Shown here one piece after another: positions 31,811-41,733 of a DNA stretch of 64,000 nucleotides. The notes under the pieces were generated by a model, which was not told the DNA's origin, searched no databases, and saw nothing but the letters and a program-made list of their open reading frames with translations. Position 1 is the first letter of the stretch, and every line of letters begins with the position of its first letter. Position numbers and translations under genes: made by a program. Source of the DNA: Leguminivora glycinivorella (Eukaryota > Arthropoda > Insecta > Lepidoptera > Tortricidae); NCBI RefSeq assembly GCF_023078275.1, contig NC_062982.1, forward strand, positions 23,322,695 through 23,386,694, in the 5' to 3' direction.

Positions 31811-32040
31811 CGCCTGTCCGTCCGTCCGTCCGTGCGTCCGTCCGTCCGTCCATCCGTCCGTCCGTCCGTCCGTCTGTCTGTCTGTCTGTGTGTGTCTGTC
31901 TGTGGTATCGTAGCTCTGGAGCTGGTGAACTGATTTAGTAGTTTTTATGTTTGAAAGCTGAGTTAGTCGGGAGTGTTCTTAGTCATGTTTGATGAAAATC
32001 GGTCCACTATGTCGGTGATTTTGTTAGATTATTTAATCTA
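31693..32040 (+). mobile_element. Family H repeat with expanded TGTC tract
   Basis: GACGCAAAAACGACGGGGTG, TTATAAGTTTGACGTGTCTG, then the tetranucleotide tract, then GGTATCGTAGCTCTGG, GAACTGATTTAG, GAAAGCTGAGTTAGTC and AAAATCGGTCCACTATG. Other copies are at 33453, 41505 and 46290. Common in Lepidoptera as I recall; the class is not certain. Confidence 0.7.
31739..31893 (+). repeat. (TGTC)n/(CGTC)n microsatellite
   Basis: About 155 bases of TGTC units turning into CGTC units and back. Sister copies have only a few units, so this is a local expansion. Open frames of SVCL repeats here are artefacts. Confidence 0.95.
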
Positions 32041-32423
32041 TAATTAATGGGCTTACTGAGAGCCACAGACTAGCCGATTCCAAGACGTGGTCTACGATAG
32101 AACGAGCTCTTTCAGAAGGTGCCTACGCCTTTGATTTGAAAGTCTCGCAATGGTCTGTTCGGCTCAATATGATGATGATTGTCACCTTAGCGACGCCCCC
32201 TGGTGTCTCGTGAGTCTGTCCTTCGACACATGTGAGCATACAGTCTTTGTCTAGCCAATGTTGACACAGGCGGCGTAAGAATGGTGAGCCCGAAGAGGCT
32301 CCGTGGGGTGCACTGCCAATATCGGTCATAAAATTACATAATACACAAATTCACGGCAGTATTCCCAAAATGGGTGATAGGCAGAACTTATGTAACTAAC
32401 GAAAGCTAATTTGAGAGTCCTGG
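32041..32423. other. Intergenic, nothing assigned
   Basis: Less AT-rich stretch (CACCTTAGCGACGCCCCCTG and onward) that could be old exon or repeat. No domain or splice context is recognised. Confidence 0.35.
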
Positions 32424-32728
32424 CCCTGTAGCCGAATGGCATTTCTCCGACGCGAAACGAAAACGAAACGCCGCGAAAGGTAGTCTGGCTCTGTCGCGCC
32501 AATACACAAGAGCGATGAGATGGATATCTACGAGCGTTTCGTGAGCGTTTGTGCATTCGGCTACGCACCCTGGGTACGTAGCCGAATAGCACAAACGCTC
32601 ACGACACGAAACGCTCGCTCGCAGATATATCTATCTCTATCGCTCTTGCGTATTGGCGCAACAGAGCCAGACTACCTTTCGCGGCTTTTCGTTTCGCGTC
32701 GCAGATATGACATCGGCTACGGCACCTG
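32424..32728. mobile_element. Large foldback element, 305 bp
   Basis: Arms at about 32424-32565 and 32574-32728 pair nearly throughout: GTAGCCGAAT, GACGCGAAACGAAAA, GCGAAAGGTAGTCTGGCTCT, GTCGCGCCAATAC, GAGCGTTTCGTGAGCGTTTG. Half-elements with the TCTGGCTCTGTCGCGCC core are at 12770, 45738 and 58030. Overlapping open frames on both strands are by-products of the palindrome. Confidence 0.8.
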
Positions 32729-32768
32729 TTGATAATACTCGTACCATCATGGCCACAATTAACGATTT

Positions 32769-32858
32769 AGGTACAGTCAGTTGCAGAGAAAAGTAGACCC
32801 TCCTCCATAAAAACTTGTATGCAAGGAGGTCTACTTTTCTCTGCAGCTGACTGTACCT
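32769..32858. mobile_element. 90-bp palindromic MITE
   Basis: AGGTACAGTCAGTTGCAGAG and AAAAGTAGACC pair with GGTCTACTTTTCTCTGCAGC and TGACTGTACCT. The loop is about 20 bases. It shares only the outer AGGTACAGTCAG with the hairpin at 53860-53957. Confidence 0.85.
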
Positions 32859-32917
32859 CTAATTTTCACCATTCTTGAAACGTAATAAAGTTCATCACAA
32901 GCTGAAAGAGATTGTTA

Positions 32918-33227
32918 GGGATCATCCCCACTCAGGCGACGCATGTCCTGAGACGTGGAACGGACGTCAGCGCCACGCCGCCCGAATGTAATTTAAACCA
33001 CGTCTCCTCAGTACATTTTGTATAGGAAGGACGTAAGACGCGCCCCCAGGCGACGCGTCGCTTGGCTTGGCGCGCACCGCGCCGCCTGGGGCGCGCCAAG
33101 CGACGTCCCTTGCGCGTCCTTCCCACAAAATGTACTGAGGATACGTTTTTAAATTACATTCGGGCGGCGTGGCGCTGACGTCCGTTCCGCGTCTCAGGAC
33201 ATGCGTCGCCTGAGTGGGGATGGTCCC
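32918..33227. mobile_element. PIF/Harbinger-like MITE, 310 bp, TTA TSD, copy 2
   Basis: GGGATCATCCCCACTCAGG at the left, CCTGAGTGGGGATGGTCCC at the right, flanked by TTA at 32915-32917 and 33228-33230. Same arm blocks and same length as the copy at 30703-31012, but the centre is rearranged. Confidence 0.8.
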
Positions 33228-33452
33228 TTAGAGCGGTTTTGCGCTACGCCCGATCCGATTCGTGAAAAGGTCCGTCAGTAGCCGTAGAATTATTTCTAAT
33301 TACGGAAAGAAATCGAAGGACGGAGATCGGATCTAGTGCATAAATTACCATAGAAATAGTTCTACGTCTACTACGGACCATATTTTCAAGGATTGGGATC
33401 GTATCGGACGTAATGAGACGCACGTTCTGCTAAAATTTGTTAGGTTCCGGCT

Positions 33453-33665
33453 TTTTTAACCCCCGACGCAAAAACAAAGGGGTTTTATAAGTTTGACGTG
33501 TCTGTCTGTCTGTCTGTCTGTGTCATCATAGCTCCCGAACGGATGAACCGATTTAGATTTAGTTTTTTTTGTTTGAAAGCTGAGTTAGTCGGGAGTGTTC
33601 TTAGCCATGTTTCATGAAAATCGGTATACTACTCGTATGTCGCGGTCGGGGGTTTTTAAAAAAAA
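33453..33665 (+). mobile_element. Family H repeat, copy 2
   Basis: CCGACGCAAAAACAAAGGGG, AAGTTTGACGTGTCTGTCTG, GCTCCCGAACGGATGAACCG and GTCGGGAGTGTTCTTAGCCA in family order. Confidence 0.7.
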
Positions 33666-33900
33666 AATTGTGGTTATTGGCTGTTTGCATGCGGCCTGCG
33701 CTTATTCATGAATAAAAATAAAAATACTGCATGTGCACTTGTGCGGTGTGGTGTCCAAATGCTCGAGACACTGACTTGGGACATTCTAGGAAATATGTAT
33801 GATATATTTTGCACATCCTCAGGATATTGTCCTGCGTGATTAAACGATTTGTCATACTTAGATGCAAAGTAGTATTATAGTAGGTACAGTCAGCAACATA

Positions 33901-34160
33901 AATAAATAAATAAATAAATATTATAGGACATCCTTACACAGATTGACTGAGTCCCACGGTAAGCTCAAGAAGGATTGTGTTGCAGGTACTCAGACAACGA
34001 TATATTTAATATACAAATACTTATATACATAGAAAACATCCATGACTCAGGAACAAATATCTGTGCTCAGCAGACAAATAAATGCCCTTACCGGGATTCG
34101 AACCCGAGACCGCGGCTTCGCAGGCAGGGTCACTACCCGCTAGGCCAGACCGGCCGTCAA
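33901..34160 (-). mobile_element. SINE family C, near full minus copy
   Basis: (AATA)n tail at the left (minus-strand 3' end), CTGAGTCCCACGGTAAGCTC, CATCCATGACTCAGGAAC, the B-box complement ACCGGGATTCGAACCCG and the head GGCCAGACCGGCC at the right. Confidence 0.8.
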
Positions 34161-34170
34161 ACACACATAC

Positions 34171-34275
34171 AATCACGCCTCACAAAGGGGTAGGTAGAGC
34201 AAATGAAACTACTCAAGTTTCAGTGCCACAGTGCCACTCTTGGCAAATAAGGGGTTTAATGAAAACGAAATTGAG
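34171..34275 (+). repeat. Repeat family A, left half
   Basis: AAGGGGTAGGTAGAGCAAAT, TTTCAGTGCCACAGTGCC (with a small internal duplication) and CTTGGCAAATAAGGGG. It lies directly after the SINE head. Confidence 0.65.
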
Positions 34276-34288
34276 ACAGTCAGCAACA

Positions 34289-34805
34289 GATTTGAATACA
34301 TACATAGTGCCTACATTTTACAAATTTGCCGCCTTTTTTAGCGACAACATTTGCTTGTCTATACGTCAGTGACTGATCGTAAAATTCGGCAGATGACGAA
34401 ATGTCTAGGCTTATCGTGAAACGCAAAAACAAACTGCAGACACTACGAATGCAATGTTTACAGTCGACTAACACAGTTTTCCCGTTGATAAAAACGTTCC
34501 GCGAAGCGTTGGATTCGCGCCAGCTGCAGTATTTTTCCAGATTCGCCTACAATGCACAGTTTCTGAATACTCCCTGTATTCAGAAAGTGAAACTTAATAG
34601 CAATATAATAATTTGTAAAAAAAGTAAAAAAAAAGTAAAAAAGTAAAAATATTTATTTACCAAAATGAATCAATTAACAGTAACAGTTGGCAGTGACTAC
34701 CACACTAGAGCCTGTATCATGGAAGTCGTTAACATTTACATCCAAAGACATAGCGGCTTAAAAAATAAAAATTACAAAAAGCATGCTGACTTAGGACTAA
34801 TGCAT
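34289..34805. other. Intergenic, nothing assigned
   Basis: An 81-codon frame at 34401-34646 (lysine-rich) has no recognisable domain. Poly(A)/AAGTAAAAA runs near 34615 may be a retroposon tail. Confidence 0.35.
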
Positions 34806-35048
34806 CCAACTAACAAAAATTAGTCTTATAGTGGCTTATAATGCCAAAAATAGTACTCTTATAATAACCTTGTAAACCCTTTACAAGAGGGCATTTGGGC
34901 ACACCTTATAAGGCCAAAAACCTTATATCCCCCTTGTAGTTGCTATATTATTAGCTTTCTTATCTTGTACATGCTTTATTATGGCATGCAATAAGAAAGT
35001 TAACCTTATAATGGCAAGAAAAGTGCTTTTAAAAGGCTAATGTACTAA

Positions 35049-35132
35049 TAAGAATCATATTTAAAGCTTTAATAAAGGCAATTATACTTGTAAGAATCAT
35101 ATTCAAAGCTTTAATAAGGGCAATAGCTCTTG
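35049..35132 (+). repeat. 42-bp direct repeat, two units
   Basis: TAAGAATCATATTTAAAGCT at 35049 and TAAGAATCATATTCAAAGCT at 35091 begin units of 42 bp, part of the left motif array. Confidence 0.85.
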
Positions 35133-35654
35133 TACACGTTTTGTGATCATCAGATATAAGGGAGTAAAACTCATAACGGCGAACATGATACTGTTTTAAA
35201 AGTTTATTGTGCTTTTCGTAGTGATTTATGTGTACATCATCATCAAGTCATCCATTTTGCAAGTTAGTAAACGGTAAGTTAACTTTTACATATTACAATT
35301 ATTTGCTTATTTATTATGAAAACTGTGTGGGAATCCAATTTCATGGTGAAATGTGATATAAAATGTGTTGTATTATTAATGCGCCCTTGTATTTCAACGG
35401 TTTTGTACTAAAAATGCGGTTAATTAATTTTGACATGTCTTGAGCAAGGCTGTTATAAGAGTAAAAGCAGTAAGCACATCATTTACAAATACTCTATAAG
35501 AGTAAAAACTTTATAATAGCCACCGGTGTTACTTATGATTCGCCATTTTATATATCTTTAGGGTTCCTTCTCACAATTAGTGAAATCCCGAACCTTACCA
35601 TCTAGTTAAATATTTGTAACGGATACCAGTTAAAAATTCATAACGTTATCGTTA

Positions 35655-36152
35655 GAGAGCAGATTTCAGGTAGCGATTTAAATATTAATATGAATATGAC
35701 TCGCATACAATATTTATTATTTTTTCTACACACGAAAAAATGTATGGGAACATAAAAGTAAAACCCTTTTTGGATGCTTTTGTGAATATTGGGCAAAAAT
35801 TATAATCATAATAAATAAAAATAAAAAAAATATTTATTTATACTTATTTCTTTAATATTTCTTCTGCGCATTGCACAGTAGAAACTTCTATTATGGCTCA
35901 AATAATATAAAAATGAAAATAATTCGCTTCTTATATATATTTAAATTGAAAGTCCATTATTTAGAATAAAATACTTTAATTTATAAAATAAAAAATAACA
36001 TTAATTTAATCTAATTATTCAGTGAAGTTTGTGGTGTGCGATGTAGGTAATAATAATAGATTATAAACCACATGACATGTATTTAAAAAATTGCACTAGT
36101 CATATCCATATTAATATTTAAATCGCTACCTGAAATCCGCTGTCTAGTTATC
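35655..36152. mobile_element. Nested inverted-repeat element, about 50-bp arms
   Basis: CAGATTTCAGGTAGCGATTT, AAATATTAATATGAATATGA on the left is mirrored by CATATCCATATTAATATTTA and AATCGCTACCTGAAATCCG on the right. The interior is very AT-rich and non-coding. Confidence 0.75.
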
Positions 36153-36290
36153 ATGTACTTGGCGCAAACCTTTGAAATTGCATTTTTGTTCGAAAGACCG
36201 TTCTTTTTAAACCGGTATTTTGGGGAACGCTTTGATAAAGGTTTGGTTCGATTAACCGGCATAGAACAAAATAAAACCGTGTAGTCCGCA

Positions 36291-37094
36291 GCATGTCAGG
36301 TAATACTGATATTTTCAATATTTCATTAGGAAGTTATACCTAGAATTTTCAATTTAAAACAAACTTGTGCTTCGGAATATTTAATCTTCTGGTGCCTTAT
36401 TTTATTACTTCCTATTGATTTATTGTAAATGCTGAGTCAAATACTCTATTTGATATTTATTATTATGGTTATTGTTACAGAATCTGTGGATGAGATACAT
36501 AGTCAGCCGTTTTTAGTGACGTGAAGATGACAAACTCTTCTCCTCCTCTTAGTAAGTAAGTGCTATTGAAAACCACGGACGATTTCAGTACCGCCATCAC
36601 AATGCACTTTGTGTCGATAACTATAAACAGCCTAGCCTAAGACTTCAAATAAATATTTTTTTTTTATTACAGATGAACTACAAAACGGCACAATTCTGAT
36701 GGAGAAAATCAGTCACAATCATTACTTACACCCAAAAATAAGCCAGGAGTGGTGGATCAAAAAACATGCAAAATGGAAGAGGACGCAGGAAATAGTTTAG
36801 GTTGTAAGAAAATCACACCAAGCAAAGATGGCGCTGATAATTCAAAACAAAACGAAAATCAATATATCTTTTGTGAATTTGATGAAGACCTCGATAAAAG
36901 AAACTACTTATTATTTTGGAAATTTACTGATAGGTTTATTACAATTTCTACCACCGTGTAGGCGCTCTGAAGAATATATTAATATTTTGAAGTATGTAGA
37001 CTCATTGAAACAGCAACATCGTGAGCAATAGAACTGAAAATATTAATCTTATAAAGTTACTTGTATCGGTTTGGTTTCGTTGCACATAAATAAA
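36291..37094 (+). pseudogene. Intron-bearing gene remnant inside the 3.7-kb element
   Basis: Three candidate exons have textbook junctions. One ends GCATGTCAG before GTAATACTG (36299/36300) and contains an ATG. One spans 36481-36551, after TTGTTACAG and before GTAAGTAAG. One starts at 36673 after TTTTTATTACAG. The last has an open frame at 36677-36961 that is acidic and serine/asparagine-rich (SDGENQSQSLLTPKNK, then EFDEDLDKRNYLLFWKF). It continues in another frame as RRSEEYINILKYVDSLKQQH to a stop, so at least one frameshift is present. AATAAA at 37089-37094 could end the transcript. The joined exons do not give one open frame. I do not recognise the protein; it could be the element's own gene or a captured host gene. 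Confidence 0.45.
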
Positions 37095-37429
37095 TATCTT
37101 AAAAACAGTGAGTTTGTCTTTATTTGTCCTCAATTTTAATCTGTCTTAGTCCCAAAAGGACTACATATAAAATCGGTTTCTTCTTAAAATAGCCGAACAT
37201 TGTATTCACTTATTCAGATCGTCCAACATTCGCAATGATAACCCGCAATAAAAGATTTTTTTTTATTTCAGACCAAAGTCCATAAAGTAAGGAATACACT
37301 TTTGGAACTTATTCTAATAAAGTTAATCTTAAAAATTAATATTAGTAGGTACTGATAGATAAAAAAACTGAGTGCCTTGGTAATAGTCTCTTATACGCTC
37401 AGTTATGTATAATTGGCCACCTCCGAGTG

Positions 37430-37550
37430 CATGCTAGTCTGGTATAACCGGTGGACACTCTATTTAATAATGTAAACATTGTAAAACATGGAAACAATGG
37501 AGCAGTTACATTTGCCCTCCAGTCGAGATCTGCCCCGCGGCCCCGCTGTA
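37430..37550 (+). mobile_element. Fragment of family K MITE
   Basis: ATAACCGGTGGACACT, TATTTAATAATG, GGAGCAGTTACATTTGCCCT and CCAGTCGAGATCTGCCCCG match the right part of the MITE at 61428-61850. Confidence 0.65.
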
Positions 37551-37706
37551 TATACCTTAACATTTTTCACCGCAGAGCTACAGACACCTTAAATAAGAAC
37601 AAAAAATATAATTATTAAGCTAAATCCAAACTCAATTCATCATTTAACGATATACCTGTATTACTGTCACTGCTGCTTGCCTGCATATTCTTATAATTAT
37701 TCCATA

Positions 37707-37838
37707 ATGGCATCCTCTACGGAACCACTAATCGATAAGTTGGGATCAGATTGTTCACATTCGCTGGATTTTCAAAATGACGAATCAAGTTTTATAAAAA
37801 CTTTTAATACGACACTTTCAAGAATAATGCCTTTATAA
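37707..37838 (+). CDS. 43-codon frame of coding-like composition, unrecognised
   Basis: Starts ATAATGG and reads MASSTEPLIDKLGSDCSHSL, continues with acidic and serine residues and stops at TAA. It lies inside the 3.7-kb element, upstream of the 120-bp array. It could be a first exon or a chance frame. The start was chosen as the only ATG in good context. Confidence 0.25.
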   Translation: MASSTEPLIDKLGSDCSHSLDFQNDESSFIKTFNTTLSRIMPL

Positions 37839-38049
37839 TTATTGTATAAGAGAAAATGTATTGCTTTAATTCTTTAAAACACTTTATAAAATGCTATAAT
37901 TTGTTTGCTGGATAGACGTTTTATTATATGCTCCTATGAGGCATAAAGCATCATAGTTATCTTATGCATTACTTTTATAAGAATAATTGGCCATAACAAA
38001 AGCTTTTATAGTGCTTTGAATATTATACAGCGAAAAGGCATTTTAAATG

Positions 38050-38410
38050 GCTTCTATAAGAATACATATTTTTAAACCCTTATTGCAGTCATATAAGTTG
38101 GACTTATTAACGTGTACATGGCCAAGTTATAAGAGTAAATGTACTATTGGCCAAATCCTCTTATAATGAGCTACTATAAGAGTAAATATTTTTAAACCCT
38201 TATTGCAGTCATATAAATTGGACTTATTAACGTGTACATGGCCAAGTTATAAGAGTAAATGTACTATTGGCCAAATCCTCTTATAATGAGCTACTATAAG
38301 AGTAAATATTTTTAAACCCTTATTGCAGTCATATAAATTTGACTTATTAACGTGTACATGGCCAAATTATAAGAGTAAATGTACTATTAGGCCAAATTCT
38401 CTTATAATGA
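38050..38410 (+). repeat. Three 120-bp tandem units
   Basis: TTTTTAAACCCTTATTGCAG occurs with a period of exactly 120. Each unit has GACTTATTAACGTGTACATG, GTTATAAGAGTAAATGTACT and CTCTTATAATGAGC. Units 2 and 3 are near identical over their first 80 bases, and unit 3 is diverged at its right end. Confidence 0.95.
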
Positions 38411-38509
38411 GCCGCTATAAGGAACTCTGGCATAATGAATGCTATTTTAAAACTACTATGAGTGTTTAGCCCTTATAGATTGATTTTATAAGGATATTTT
38501 GTTTGTTGG

Positions 38510-38813
38510 TGTACACTTAAAGCTACAAAACAATAAATTTAGTATATTGAGTAATAAAGTGTTGTAATAAAATTTGCTTACGGACCACAGAGACAAGAAG
38601 GAGAGACGGGCGGTTTGAATTGAATACGCCTGTCGGAAGCTCTTGAACCCACACACACTTATAGACGGACGCTCCTATTGCGCTCGCATAACTTCCATAG
38701 TGTAGAACGAACGCCGTGTCATCACGCACGCACACAACGATAACTGTATGCATATCGAGCTAACAACTGCGACACGACCGCTTGCGGCTCGTTCGCTCCC
38801 TAGCTCCCTTGTA
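38510..38813. other. Intergenic, nothing assigned
   Basis: A 76-codon minus-strand frame at 38523-38753 shows no domain. Confidence 0.35.
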
Positions 38814-39157
38814 TACAGAGTGGGGCCTGTAACAAAGGCGAAGAATTGAACTGTAGGCTATTCTCCTTATACTGATCAACATTTGTTCAGTGACTTTTAA
38901 AAATTATGAAGTCTTTAAATTTTTAATTTTTCATACAAAATAAATATTAGCTTCAATGTACGCCATTATTGTTGTCATTGACGTTGTCTGTCACACTTTA
39001 GACTTAACAGAATTCGCAATACATTACCTCTTAGAAAAAACTTTCAAGGGTGATAAAAATCAAAATACATGTTATTTTTAAAAGTCGCCGAACAAATGTT
39101 GATCAGTATAAGGCCTAGAGTTCAATTCTTCGCCTTTGTTACAGGCCCCACTCTGTA
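38814..39157. mobile_element. Tc1/mariner-type MITE, 344 bp, TA target, copy 1
   Basis: TACAGAGTGGGGCCTGTAAC, AAAGGCGAAGAATTGAACT at the left is mirrored at the right (AGTTCAATTCTTCGCCTTTG, TTACAGGCCCCACTCTGTA). The terminal repeat is about 39 bp, and TA follows on both sides. A further inverted pair near each end contains CTGATCAACATTTGTTC. It is non-coding. Confidence 0.85.
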
Positions 39158-40047
39158 TATGCTCTGATAGACAAGTGGCAGGTGAAGCACGTTTATTTAT
39201 AGCAAATTTAAAATCCATGTGAGAAGTAGCAGAAACGCAATATAATTACTTTCTGTGGTCAAAGCCCTAGAGAGATGGTCGGTAGTCGTACGAGAGCTGG
39301 ATTTCTAAATTATGTTAGCACGTTGTAAGTTCTATATTAAAAAAAAAACATGCAATGCAATTTTGTAAACTTTCCGTCATCTATCCAGTATCTGGTGATA
39401 AATATGTTTAATATCATTTTGACACCTCAATGCGCAGTTTCGGAATTGCGCATCGTGCAATGATGTTCTGTGTGACAATGATAAGAAGTTACGTGCAAGG
39501 AAAACTAGTGTTCACTGTTACCAAATAGTAAGCTCTTAAAGTCTATTATCCTTTGTCAATAGGTATTCTAATTCTAGACTTTGAATAGGTAAATATCGAT
39601 GAATTGATAAGCGATAAAGATATTACGAAGCCATTATTTATTGCAGTTCCGACTATTTCTATTATTTTTGTCATGCGTATTTTCGGCGAATGATTCAATG
39701 TTTGTTTACTAAGTAGGTTGCTTGTACGTTTTAGTATTTCTAGGTTTTTACTTTTATATGTTTAAATATAATGTATGTAGTGATAACCGATTATGTGCAG
39801 CCCTACGATCGGTATTCCAAAAGGTTATGGTCGCACCTCTAGCGGATTTGACAGAAGAGCATCGCCCGCCATTTTTCGCGTCGTACCTATTGTAATTCCC
39901 CAAGTTCTGTGTGTTTCTCGTGGTTTATTAAATCCTTGTATTTGATGATGATTGGCATTTTAGTCTAACAATAGTTACCTAGAAAACTTGAACTCTTTAT
40001 AGTGTACCGGCATCAAAAAACACTAATGCACCTGATTAAAAATAGAT
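39158..40047. other. Intergenic, nothing assigned
   Basis: Near 39830-39950 GTCGCACCTCTAGCGG and GTTTCTCGTGGTTTATTAAA resemble dispersed sequence also seen near 11440. No exon is supported. Confidence 0.35.
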
Positions 40048-40274
40048 TTTTCAGTACAGATGGTGTTTTTTTTACGCACTGGTGCTAGAAGTGGTTCATT
40101 ATATGCCAGGTCAAAACTTCTGAGGCTCATCTGTACTGAAAAACGTCGTACGATACACGTGCGAAAAGGAAATTCGGAACTCGTGTCGATTTAAAACACT
40201 CCCTTCGGTCGTGTTTTAATCTATCGCCACTCGTTTCGAACTTCCTTTTTTACGCACTTGTATCGTAATGTACT
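40048..40274. mobile_element. Two adjacent foldbacks
   Basis: The first hairpin pairs TTTCAGTACAGATGG (40048) with CTCATCTGTACTGAAA (to 40143). The second pairs TACGATACACGTGCGAAAAG, GGAACTCGTGTCGATTTAAA with TTTAATCTATCGCCACTCG, TACGCACTTGTATCGTA (to 40274). TTTTTTTACGCAC also occurs in the first, so the two may be parts of one element. Confidence 0.75.
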
Positions 40275-40730
40275 ATTTTAGGATTACAGAATCACTCCAT
40301 GAAGCTAGAATTGTGATTTTTTTCCAGTCTTGCCCGTTAAAAATTTAAATCTAGTATGTTATGTTTCTGCTTTTAAATCATACCTATATTTTGTTCATAG
40401 AACAATCGTAACTTTTCCTGGACGCAATGTTTTTGATTTTAGCTCCATGACAATTATCCATGAGTTCGCCGACAACTATATATTCTTTAAAATGATTTGC
40501 TACATTTGTAAAAGCGATACTGACAAGATTGAATCAGACACTATTCAATACAAACATTAACAATATTCCATGCGTTTAGTAAGTTTGGAAAGTTCAGTAG
40601 CAAACAAGACGGAACAATAGGCTGTACGCCTACAGTTACTTTTAATTGAATTCTCCACGTTTCGCACCTATTCCTACTGACTACCGAGTTTGAACGTGGC
40701 AGGCAACTTTAAGGATAATCGCAGTAGGCC

Positions 40731-40882
40731 TAGCACACGATTGCCGCGGGAGTATGTCGCCGCGAGATAGATGACACGTCTTCTTAACGTCTCGTCGTCG
40801 TCTTCTTCGTCTAACTGTATTAATGACATAAGGACGGGTAGTCTATCTCGCGGCGACATACTCTCGCGGCAATCATGTACTA
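40731..40882. mobile_element. Foldback MITE, 152 bp
   Basis: TAGCACACGATTGCCGCGGG, AGTATGTCGCCGCGAGATAG pair with CTATCTCGCGGCGACATACT, CTCGCGGCAATCATGTACTA. The loop contains GTCGTCGTCTTCTTCGTC. Confidence 0.8.
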
Positions 40883-41504
40883 ACCCTGCAGGGCCGGATC
40901 TAGGGTAGAGCGAGTCGAGCGGCTGCTCCAGACAGTAAGGGGACGCCAAAAGGCAAAATGTTAAAAAACAGACAAAAAATTAAAATAATTTTTACTAGGT
41001 ATAATTATGCGAATGCGAATAAATATTATAATATGCGAAAAGCGCATTCCGTAACCGCAACCTGTACCGATTTATCTACATATAGGTATTTAGTAGAATT
41101 CTCCAGGATCCCAGATACCTACTTTTGGTGCGTTACTGTACAGTTCCTTATTAGTTAAACAACTACAACTACTGTACAGTTAAAAGCGTGGGATCTGGGT
41201 TAAAGCACTTAAAGCTTTCAAAAAGTTACAAAATTAAACTTTACATGAAACCTATTTAAAATGTAGGTACTATTCGAATCGTGCATTATGTTAGGTAATC
41301 AAGGATTACACAGAATATAATATAAACGTTATCGCATACTGGCGCCTGGCCAGGCGCCGCTGTTATCACTTCCTAGATACGACTGATAACAACAGAATGA
41401 GGTGCGAATGTAGAAGAACCCGATTTAATGTTTCAAGTGCTGCAAGTTTGGTCAGGGCAACCAAATCTTGGCAATAAAGAATAGCGCGAAATTCAAATTT
41501 TCTC
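40883..41504. other. Intergenic, nothing assigned
   Basis: The block GGGCCGGATCTAGGGTAGAG near 40890 recalls the start of another repeat. Nothing else is recognised. Confidence 0.3.
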
Positions 41505-41640
41505 GTACGACGCAACGCAAAAACGACGGAGTGTTATAAGTTTGACGTGTCTGTGGCATCGTAGCTTTCGAAGTTTTTTTTGGTTAAAAGCTGAATTTTG
41601 TCTGGAGTAGGTCAAATTGGTCCACTATGTAGAGCTTTTT
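41505..41640 (+). mobile_element. Family H repeat, short copy
   Basis: ACGCAAAAACGACGGAGTGT, AAGTTTGACGTGTCTG, GGCATCGTAGCTTTCG and GGTCCACTATG, with the TGTC tract reduced to one unit. Confidence 0.6.
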
Positions 41641-41733
41641 TTCAAAATTTAAATTTTGTAGTTTTAAGTGATATGGGGCTCATCGATGATTCCGCCACCG
41701 TCAAGATTTGGGAAGGCACGCGTATTACGCATA

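Larger units (their letters stand above)
34806..38509. mobile_element. 3.7-kb AT-rich element with TTATAAGAG motif arrays
   Basis: CCAACTAACAAAA at the left matches the reverse complement of the right end (TTTTGTTTGTTGG) with one mismatch. Both subterminal regions, over several hundred bases, carry many TTATAAGAG, CTTATAATG and GGCCAA motifs on both strands. They include a 42-bp direct repeat at the left and three 120-bp units at the right. The interior holds intron-bearing remnants (36291-37094), a nested inverted repeat, a MITE fragment and a 43-codon frame. No target duplication is visible. Motif-rich ends with a gene in the middle suggest a DNA transposon of a class I do not recognise. 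Confidence 0.6.

Noticed and set aside
31718..31938. Two open frames made of SVCL/RPSV repeats
   Set aside because: Translation of the TGTC/CGTC microsatellite.
32406..32732. Open frames of 62 to 88 codons around 32.4-32.7 kb
   Set aside because: All lie in the large foldback and mirror each other on both strands.
33886..34288. ACAGTCAGCAACA direct repeat as target duplication of one composite element
   Set aside because: Between the repeats lie two unrelated repeats in opposite orientation, and ACAGTCAGC is itself a common MITE end, so chance or older events explain it.
36749..36961. Intact 70-codon gene
   Set aside because: The frame starts only with a non-ATG codon, is open further upstream, and continues in another frame after its stop, so it is a decayed exon.
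38050..38410. CRISPR-like array
   Set aside because: Units are 120 bp, contiguous, without repeat/spacer structure, in an insect-like genome. It is a tandem repeat.
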